A stretch of 17,767 nt of DNA from Chrysochromulina parva (taxonomy: Eukaryota > Haptophyta > Prymnesiales > Chrysochromulinaceae). This document shows positions 6,801 through 14,263 of the stretch, piece by piece. The notes below the pieces were generated by a model that was given only the letters and a program-made list of their open reading frames with translations, ran no database searches and had not been told where the DNA came from. The translations under genes and the position numbers were made by a program. Positions within the stretch are counted from its first letter, which is position 1, and each line of letters starts with the position of its first letter. Location: positions 1 through 17,767 of the forward strand of contig PJAB01001053.1 in the NCBI GenBank assembly GCA_002887195.1, read 5' to 3'.

Positions 6801-7941
6801 CCAGGGGAGCGGGCGCTGTGCCGGGCACTGGCGCTGCGGCTATAGACGAGGGCACAAACGGGATCTTGCCGCTCGCCCTGACGCCGGCGGCCGGGATGAA
6901 ACCAGGCGGTAGGCGCACGGCGCCACCGGGCGGTAGACGCACGGCGCCACCGGGCGGTAGACGCACGGCGCCACTGCCGAGGCTCTCGGGCGGCGCGGGC
7001 GCGGGTGGCGGGGGCGGGGGCGGCTGACACCTCCCAAGAGGACGAGCGAGCACGGGTGGCGCCTCGCGCATCTCCCAGGGCACCGCTGACAGCACCGTCG
7101 CCAATAGGCCGGTAGCGGCGGGGTGCGGGATGCCGGCGGCGGGCGGCGGCGGCTGCTGCTGGCTGGCGACGCGCTCCTGGTAGTGGCGCGCCTCCATGCG
7201 CAGCCGCGCCGCCTCGAGGCCGCTCACCTCGAGAGCCCCCACCCCCGCCTGCGTGGGTCGCTGCGCCATCAGCGCCCAAAAGCGCCGCTCGACCTCGGCG
7301 AGTGAACAGGGCTCGTCTGGCCAGGTGGCGGCCGAGAGGGCGCGGTACTCGTCGACGGTGAGGCGCGCATCGTCGCACTGTTCAAAGCCACGGTTGAAGA
7401 GCTGCAGCGGCTGCACGCGCGGCGCGAGCCTCGGCTCCGAGCCGTCCGCGGTCGGCGAGAGCGCGCGCACCACGTCCTCGACGCGCATTCTGCTCGTGAT
7501 CACGGAGCGCTCGGTGAAGCCCTTGGGCATGTGGCCCGACCAGGGATGCGGCGTCCAGCCCGGCGGTGGCACCACCTTGCACATCCCGTACGGCTCCATC
7601 TGCGGCATGATCGACTGGAAGTACCGGCCAGGCTCGCTAAACTCGGCAGCCGTCGGCCGGAAGACAGGGCACTCGGGCAGGTCGGTGGCCTCCTTGGCGA
7701 TGGCCCAGTGCCGGCAGTTCTGGCCGTAGCGCTCCAGCGTGCGCAGCCAGAGAGCCTCGTCCTCGTTGCAATTCGCCTCCTTGATTTCATGCTTCAGATG
7801 CTGGTGCACCTCGTTGATCGTGCGCAGCTTGCGGCCGCGGCTGCTCACAAAGTATGTGTCCTGGCGGCCGTTGCGCGCCTCGTCGCGGTGCACACGCCAG
7901 CCTTGCGGCGGGGCGCCGACGCCCGAATCGTCCGAGGGCAT
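3808..7941 (-). CDS. KDM5/plant-JMJ-like histone lysine demethylase with N-terminal MBD-like domain
   Basis: This 1377-residue nuclear protein is a predicted Fe(II)/2-oxoglutarate histone lysine demethylase. Domains in order: MBD-like (14-50: GW...G..D.Y...GRKLRT..EV), JmjN (91-134: CPVFRPT..EF...YGMCKV.PPPGW), the family linker with RGFEQ (184-188) and VERRFW (217-222), a low-complexity insert (about 240-775) holding an SH3/KOW-like module (500-556: SRPELNGLRGTV) and a C-x4-C-x5-H-x3-C knuckle (C699, C704, H710, C714), JmjC (about 830-970), a C5HC2-like zinc finger from C1076, and a C-terminal zinc ribbon (C1262, C1265, C1284, C1287). Fe ligands H861, E863 and H949 and the 2OG lysine K879 (GEPK) are present with KDM5 spacing, so activity is expected, probably on H3K4 by similarity. 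No PHD finger or ARID is visible. The reading frame is uninterrupted for 4.1 kb. It is transcribed divergently from the Sfi1-like gene. Confidence 0.9.
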   Translation of the reverse strand: MPSDDSGVGAPPQGWRVHRDEARNGRQDTYFVSSRGRKLRTINEVHQHLKHEIKEANCNEDEALWLRTLERYGQNCRHWAIAKEATDLPECPVFRPTAAEFSEPGRYFQSIMPQMEPYGMCKVVPPPGWTPHPWSGHMPKGFTERSVITSRMRVEDVVRALSPTADGSEPRLAPRVQPLQLFNRGFEQCDDARLTVDEYRALSAATWPDEPCSLAEVERRFWALMAQRPTQAGVGALEVSGLEAARLRMEARHYQERVASQQQPPPPAAGIPHPAATGLLATVLSAVPWEMREAPPVLARPLGRCQPPPPPPPAPAPPESLGSGAVRLPPGGAVRLPPGGAVRLPPGFIPAAGVRASGKIPFVPSSIAAAPVPGTAPAPLAGAMAAAPLSAAVPTTTPAAPAAPAVRPPSSEAPISPPSSPPPEGEAPEGEAPEAGASEGPVAEGAATADAGADLNVIDHPMPEAPPPPAVAVAAASSAAATAAGTAAATAAAAPTYAEAAFVEGSAVVVHDVQSRPELNGLRGTVLSVDAARKRYNVRLIGWPKVLALRHANLRPLNATEAAAHTAAAPAVARAAAPSAAAAPRAGPSAAAPRAGPSAAATTAASRAGPSTAATTAASRAGPSTAATTAAPRAGPSAASAGAASGTHALPPRAQSAAAGGSGGCAPPLERLESGASDMGAQHSASDKVAGGKRKLGQCDTPGCDQSRYHLGPCSGELSSKARAISKKNYKILADEEEEADLTPMYERSSQRRSHVLESAAEDAAAGAGAGSGCSATVRAFEALIEREGGVPCALYASDVTYEGPMPPADSLRGEVTATQTRSGILDSLLRASLLRFSPLIPGVNYPMTYVGSRNTFFCWHVEDNHLYATNYLVAGEPKVWYGVPPSHKQEMETVWNAIFPALFQRHPDLHYWKTCIFSPAVLRAFGVPVYRCVAEPGTFMFTSPAAYHSGFNVGFNVAESVNFAFADWLPVGAACLQRYRSPPTRDTTLLHEALVCTAAQHAHPHELGALVSELRRLLHAERLAREAVRRAGVRVPPEPTLLDGAPAGEGEGKPSFAYTWSDGADDSAYFFRWRCRVCRHLCYFSVVQCGCANDAFLCPEHALHTHADDDSSLPASYIHLDEDPEGAIRVASATEGRALSTAGARAGGLGGGSAWPLPPAAPPLVSPPTSPPSSPPGDGADDAAHHGADAAAQDGADDAPMAHAPPPAGAPTTAPHDGTAPPPPAVLPPAAAPAAPAAPTAPTAPTPSASAPELQVVRFPCSECGKRLKARVPAGTRKISTTCTSCHAQITASVFVGGAGQEGQAGRARQKAGGPTANRRVGRMMGGAPMADDDDTDSCSGRCNCSAGRRRLIVRHPLQQLELLIDESAARLPPAA
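6037..6210. repeat. 39-bp in-frame minisatellite in the JmjC gene
   Basis: The motif CCCAGCCCTAG recurs at 6037, 6076, 6115 and 6154 (exactly 39 bp apart) and again at 6181 (27 bp). On the minus strand each unit encodes about 13 residues of the form RAGPSTAATTAAS. It lies in the disordered insert of the demethylase, so length changes in steps of 13 residues would stay in frame. Confidence 0.88.
6904..6975. repeat. 24-bp in-frame tandem repeat (3 copies) in the JmjC gene
   Basis: Three near-identical 24-bp units (6904-6927, 6928-6951, 6952-6975) encode repeated GAVRLPPG on the minus strand, in the Pro/Ala-rich insert after the JmjN block. The second and third units are almost identical, which suggests recent amplification. 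Confidence 0.88.
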
Positions 7942-8387
7942 CAGACGAGCAGAAGGTGAAGGTGCTGCGAAGCACAGACGAGCAGAACGAAGACAAGGTG
8001 AACGAGAGAGGGTTGCTGCGGTGCGGCAAGGCGTCGCGCGCAGCTGCCGCTTCGCATGCGCGCGCGCACGCGGGCACGGCCCTCAGGCCCTCAGGCAACA
8101 GACGTGGAGGCGCGTGCGCTCAATGCACCGCGCTGCAGCCAGAGGCGGCGGTGAAGTTGGCGATGGCGGGGGCGGGGACGGAGGTTAGGGCGGGGGCGAT
8201 GGCGGGGGCGGGGACGAAGGCGGCGGGGAGGCTGGCGGCGAGGGTGGCGGCGGCGAGGGTGGTGGCGGTGCGGGCGGCGGCAGGGGCGGCGCAACGTGCT
8301 TACATTTTTTGCAAGAAGGACCACGCCTCTTTCAGGACCGCCGACTGGCCCGAGGGACGACCTTAGCCAACAAAAAGGCGAGTAAGA
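7942..8387. promoter_or_regulatory. Divergent promoter region between the JmjC and Sfi1-like genes
   Basis: The two start codons face away from each other 446 bp apart, so both promoters must lie here or in upstream UTR exons. CAGACGAGCAGAA occurs twice (7942-7954, 7975-7987; 33 bp apart), immediately upstream of the JmjC ATG. The block 8158-8290 is strongly G-rich on the plus strand with GC-box-like GGGGCGGGG sites, including a 21-bp direct repeat at 8160-8180 and 8196-8216. A short T-rich patch (TACATTTTTTGCAAG, 8301-8315) interrupts it. An in-frame TAG at 8364-8366 fixes the Sfi1-like start at 8388. No TATA box is obvious. Confidence 0.6.
8160..8216 (+). repeat. G-rich direct repeat with GC-box-like sites
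   Basis: A 21-bp sequence is repeated exactly at 36-bp spacing, each copy containing GGCGGGGGCGGGG. The run of G-tracts could bind Sp1/KLF-type zinc fingers or form a G-quadruplex; which of these occurs cannot be decided from sequence. Confidence 0.65.
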
Positions 8388-11300
8388 ATGGCGGTCTCGG
8401 CCTCCGCCAATCATGTCGCGGAGGTGCGTTCCTTCTTGCAGTCGCTGGGCGCGCCACCGCGCGTGCAGATACAAGCCACTCCACTAGCAGGGCCTGCAGC
8501 AGCGCCTGCCTCCGCTCCTTCCACCCTGCTGCCGACTCCTCTTCCGAAGCCGCCGCCGCGGCCTCGCGCGCACCTAGGAGCAGCAGCAGGAGCTGCTGCT
8601 GCTGCTGCGAGCTTATCGCCAGTCTTCGAGCATGGCGACGAGGACGAGAGTCAGCCGCGACTCTCGCCGCCCGTACCCAGCAGCACCCTCGCGCCACTGT
8701 CAGGTTCCTTGCCACCGCACCCCACGGAAGTTGCGCCGACGCCGCTGCCGCGACCCTCGCCACCGTTTGCACCATCACGAGCATCGCCTGCTGCAGAGCC
8801 ACCATATGCAACGGACGCCGCCATCAGCCACCGCCGCGATCTCAACGTCGGCATCCAAGGCCGCGCGAGTTGCGGCGGCAGCCGAGGAGGTGGCGGCCGT
8901 GGTGGCGGCAGCCGAGGTGTCAGCAGCCGAGGTGTCAGCTTCCGAGCCGAGAGCGGACGGACTACGGCGCAGCAGGACAAGACTACCAAGGTGGATCGCC
9001 GCGCGGCCGAGCAGCGCGCCCTCGCCCTGGCCGCGCGCAAGGAAGCCACGATCGCCGCGGCCGAGGCCGCAGGCAGGGAGCAGCGACTGGCATCTGCGGC
9101 GGCGTCGGCGGCGACGTCGGCGGCATCGGCGGCGGCAGCGGCGGCAACGGCGTGGGACGTGTCGGAGCTGGCAGCAACCCCTCCGCTGCCGCTGCCCGAT
9201 GACTGGCTCACCGTCCACCAGCTTCGTGCCGCGCGCGCGCACCTCGTGCGCAGCCTCACCGTTGGCCAACGGCAGCTACGAGAGTGCATCGGGCGTGCGC
9301 GGGAGCTGGGCGCAGCGGCGGAGGAGCAGCTGCGAGGCGGCGGCGTGGGCGAGGGAGTGAGCGGCGGTGCGTGGGAGGGGAGCGCCTTCAAATGGTCTCT
9401 CATCTCCACCCTGCGCGCCAAGTACCTCGTGCGCGCCGCGCTGCTCGCGCTCAGCTTGCATGCCGGCGCGCGTCGGCAGCGACGCGCTTTCGTGAGCCAG
9501 ATGGCGATGCCGCTGCTGCGTGAGCTGCTGCGAGCGGTATGGGAGGCGCTTGTGACGCTCGTGACGCCGCCAGAGCTTGTGCGCCGTGGCGAGCGCGCCG
9601 CCGCCGCTGCGCGCGTGCGCACTTCCCACAGAGCGCTGGGCTGGTGGGCTCAACATACGCGCTCGGAGACGCGCGCTCGGCGGCTGGCGGCGCGCTACTG
9701 GCGGCGGCTCTCGCTCGGCCACGCATGGGGGCGGCTGCTCGAGCGCATCACGGCGAGTGCCGAGTGGCAGCAGGCGACCCGTGCCGCACGGCAGCTCCAC
9801 GGTCGCGCCGTCCTGAGCGCGCACGTGCGTGCGTGGCGCGGGCTCGTCGCACGCCGCAAAAAGCTCGGCTCAAGTCTCGGGACTAGTCTGTGGGCGAGCC
9901 TCGGGCGAGGCTCGTCTGGCGGCGGCAGCGGCGGCAGCGGCGGCAGCGGCGGCGGCGGCGGCGGCGGCGGCCTCGGCAGACGAGCCTCGCTGGTGACGAG
10001 CCTCTTGCCTGTCAAACGCGTTGGCGCGCCCGCCGCGCCCGCCGCGCCCGGCAGCAGCGTCAGGCCCGTGGCGATCACGGCGGCGGCGGCGAGCGCCGCT
10101 GCCGCAATGATCGCAGCTGCAGCATCAACGGACGCGGCGCCGGCAGCGGAGCCGGAGCGTAGGGCTGCCAAGGCCATGAAGGGCGAGCAGATACCGGCCA
10201 CCTCAGCCAGCAGGCGTTCCGACGCCTCGATGGACGAGCAAGTTGTCAGCATACAAGCGGCGCATGCACCCAGCCCACCTCTCAAGGGAGGGGCGGGGCG
10301 CCGTGATGAGCACTTGCATGCGAGGCAGGGGGCGATCCAGCGTGCCTTGGCGTCGATGGACGAGGCCTCTCTCGGAGCATTCCTGGACGCGAGCGCGCTC
10401 AAGGTGCAAGCGTTTCAGCGCGGCCGGCAGTCACGCAAATTGAACGAGCGTCCCGCCGCCAAGGGCGGTGGAGGTGCTCACAATGCGGCCGAAGGCGGCG
10501 GGCTCTTCTTTGCGATGATGCCGATGCCACCTCGACCGGCGCGGCTAGCGCCCTCGGTCGCCCCCCCCCGCCCGCCCCCTCGCCCGCCCCGCTCGCTGCC
10601 CGCCTCACCCGCGGCCCGTGTGCGGCTCGAGGCGACGGACGCGCTCACGGCGGCGCTCGATGTGGCGGCGCCCGTGTCGGGTATCACTCTGCTGACTCGG
10701 GTGTGGCAGCGACCGCCCCCCGCGGCGCCCTACTTATCGGCCACGGTGCTGCCCCTCCGGCGGCGTGTGGTGGCATGGCAGTGCTGGCGCCAAGCCCTCG
10801 CGTGCCGTCGCGCGCACCGCGCCCTCGCCGCCATCGCTGCACATGCGATGAGCCGCCGCGTGCTCGCCGCGCTCCACGCGCACACATGCCACGTGATTGG
10901 CGCGCGCGCCGCCTTCGTCACCGTACTCGGGCGCGTCGCGGAACAGCGTCGGAGCTCGCGTGCATGGCTCGCGTGGCGTGCTGAGCACCGCAAGTGGCAT
11001 GCCTTCGCCGCCGAAGCGGCCAGCACCCAGTTTCGTCAGAACGCGCTCTCGGTGGCGATGGTGGCGCTGTGCGTGGCGGAGCGAGAAGGGCGCGCGCGTC
11101 GGCGCACGCTGAGCGGCGCGCGCCTTGCCCTCGCACGGCTTATGTGCCAGCGCGCGGTGGCAGTATGGTTCAGCTGGCGTTCGTGGGATCGCTCCCTGGC
11201 TGCAAAGGGGGCGGCGGCTGCGCAGGCTCGCGCGCATCATGAGCGAGCGAGGCGGCTCGCTCGCTGGCGGAACCGTTACGACGCGCGGTGCGTGATGCGC

Positions 11301-14209
11301 CGCGTGTTCAGCCTGTGTGCCACCTTCCACGCGCACGCGATCGCGTTGGGCGAGGGTGGCTTGCTCTGGCGTCTCGTGCGCCGCCTGTACGACGCGTGGA
11401 CGCTCTGCATGCATGAGGCACGCGCCGAGCGCCGGGTACGGATCGCCGAGCGGGCCGCAGACACACTCTGGCGCACGACGATCGGTACGCGCGTCCTCGG
11501 CTGCTGGCGCGCCCATGTGCGCGCGCGCGCCTTTCTACGCGCCACAATCACACGACGCACGCAGGCCGCCCTGCGCACGGGCCTCGCCGCCCTCGGCGCC
11601 CGGCCGGCCGCGCTGCGCACGTCCGTGGCGCTCGCGGCGCTCGCCGAGCGCCATCGTCGCCGGCACCCGCTCCGGCGCGGGCTCGAGGCGATGCAAGCAT
11701 GTCGGGACGTCGCGCGGGCGCGCCGGCTGAGTTGGGTACGTGCCCATCTCAGCGCGTGGCGTGAGCTGGTCAGCGCGCGCGACGCGACGGCCACTCGGCA
11801 CGCCGCGGTGCGCGGGCGACAACGGGCGCTGCGCCGGGCATGCGGCACGCTCCGGGTGCACGCGGCGGAGCGGAAGGCGGTGCAAGTGCTGAGTAGCTTT
11901 GGCCACGGCGCACGCGTTCGCGCGGCGCTCGAGGCGATAGTCGACCAGGTTGAGCGCTCCAAGGCGTTCGACGCGCTGTGGCAAGCGAGCCGCGGCCATA
12001 GTCGACGAGGCGCGCTGCGCCGAGTGGTGACGCGCTGGCGGCACGCGGTGTACTATGCGATGCTGCACTCGTATGCGGCGCCCGTACACGCCGCGTGCAC
12101 GGCGCTCGGTGGCGCATGGTCGCGATGGCGTGTCTCGTTCACCCACTGGCCTTGGCTGGCAGCACGCGAGGCGGCGGCGGCGCTCTACCTCGTACGGCTG
12201 CGCGGATGGTTTGGGTGGCTGCGATGGATGCGCCGCCGGCTGGCCGTGGTGCGGCGGGCGGAGGAGATGGTGGAGGCCGCCGCCGCCGAGGCCGCGGACG
12301 CCGAGGTGGCGGCGGCGCTGATGCCCCGTGTGCTTGGATACGACGGCGGTGAGGGCGGCGGTGAGGGCGGCGGCCAAGGCAGCGGCGAGGGCGCAGGCGA
12401 GGGGGCAGGCGAGGGGGCAGGCGAGCAGGAGGACGTGGAGCTCGCGAGACTGGAGCTCGAGTCTCTTCTCTCTCCCGACGACATCCGAGCACATGGGCCA
12501 ACAGATGCCGACCTTGCCGCCGGCCTGAGCTACCTCCTCGACCGTCGTCTGCCACCGCCGCCCACGACCCTCCATTCACGCCCCCCCACGGCCCTCCCCG
12601 CCTCAGCCGCCAACGACGCTGCCCCTGCCCCTTCCCACGCCGCCGCCGCCGCCGCCACCCATGGCAGCGCCCCTGGCACCTCGACCTCCGCACCCCCTGG
12701 CACCGCTGCCACCTCCCTTGGGACTACTGCCTCGGCCGGTGCTCGCTCACGCCCTGCGTCACGATCTGCGTCGCGCCCTTCCTCGCGCCCGTCGTCGCAA
12801 CCTCGGGCGGGCTGGCTGCCGCCGCGCCCGCTGCCTGTGTGGGATTCGTCAGAGCCACCCTCACGCCGCGCATCGTCCCCCGTCGACTCGCGCCCCCATT
12901 CTCGTGCGGGGGCGCCGCCTCATCTCCGCCCCACCTGGGATGATTCTCGCCCGCCCTCTCGCACGCCCTCTCGCCCGCCCTCTCGCCCGCCCTCGCGGGC
13001 CGCCGGCATCATCGCCGCCGCCGCCGCCGCTTTCGGCCCTCGCGCCGCCGTGCCCATGGTGGCCGTCACGCCCGTCGTGGCCGCAGCCGCGCCTGCCGCT
13101 CAAGTAGGCGCGCCTTGCGTTCAAGATGCCGCGTCCGGTGGCCTCCTCAGCACCGCGCCATTGCCGAGCACCGTGCACACTGGGTCCCTCATCGCACCTG
13201 AGTGCGCGGGAGGCAGCGGCGACCAGGGCGAGTTGGAGGGCTTTGACGAGGGTCATGACGAGGGCCACTACGAGACTAGCTACGAGACTGGCTACAAGAC
13301 CGGCTACGAGGCAGGCTACGAAGGCAACCGCGAGGGCGGCTACGAGGCCGGCTACGAGGCCGGCTACGAGGGCGGCTACGAGGCCGCCGGCGAGGCCGCC
13401 ATCGCCGCCGCCCCAACCGCTGCCCCGACCTTATCGCCAGCGCCAGCGCCTTTTCGCCCATCTACGGCGATGTCCCGAGCTCCACGTGCCCCCTCCGCTC
13501 CACCCCGCCTCATCCACCGGCCCTCCTCTCTTGCGCACTCCGCCTCGCTGCCGCCCGCCCCTCGCGCCGCCGCCCCTCGCCCCTCGGGCTCCTCGGGCTC
13601 ATGGCCGCCGCCACCCTCCACGGTGCGTGAGGCGGCGGCAGCGGTTGGAAGGCGGAGCCGAGGCGGGCGCAGCAGCCGCGGCAGCCGCGGCGCCGCCTCC
13701 CTCTCGCCGCCGCCACGCTCGCCGCCCTCTCCGCCCTCGCCACCCAAGGCAGCGCTCAAGGCGGTGCTCAAGAGCAGAGCATCTCCACTCCCCACAGCAT
13801 CTCCACTCCCCACAGCATCTCCACTCCCCACAGCATCTCCACTCCCCACAGCATCACCACTCCCCAAGCCGCCGCCAGCCAGATCCGCACAGCTAACTCA
13901 CGCCGCCGCAGCAAGTCCCACCGCCGTCGCCCTGCGCACGCCGCACCGCACCGCCTGTGGCGACTGCAGCGGCAGCCGCCGGAGTTGCAGCGGCGGCACG
14001 GTGAGCAGTGGCATGGCGTCTGTACCCTTCTCGCCTGCAGCCAACGCCTCGCGCGCCCACGCCGCCATCCTCACGGACCCGCCTGGCGCCTCTCCCGCTT
14101 CCGCCCCCTCCACCTCGCGCCACAGCTCCATGAGCAGCTGCGGTTGCCCCCCTCCTGCCACACCATCCAGCCGACCACCCCCCCACGCCCTCCAGCCGCG
14201 CTTCCTACC

Positions 14210-14263
<54 letters not shown>

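Noticed and set aside
237..7941. Glycosylase plus MBD-demethylase as one DNA-demethylation gene cluster
   Set aside because: The genes are on opposite strands, separated by an unrelated membrane-protein gene, and eukaryotic adjacency is weak evidence of joint function.
13779..13868. Regular short repeats that might suggest a CRISPR array
   Set aside because: The 18-bp units abut without spacers and are in frame in a coding sequence; it is a minisatellite.
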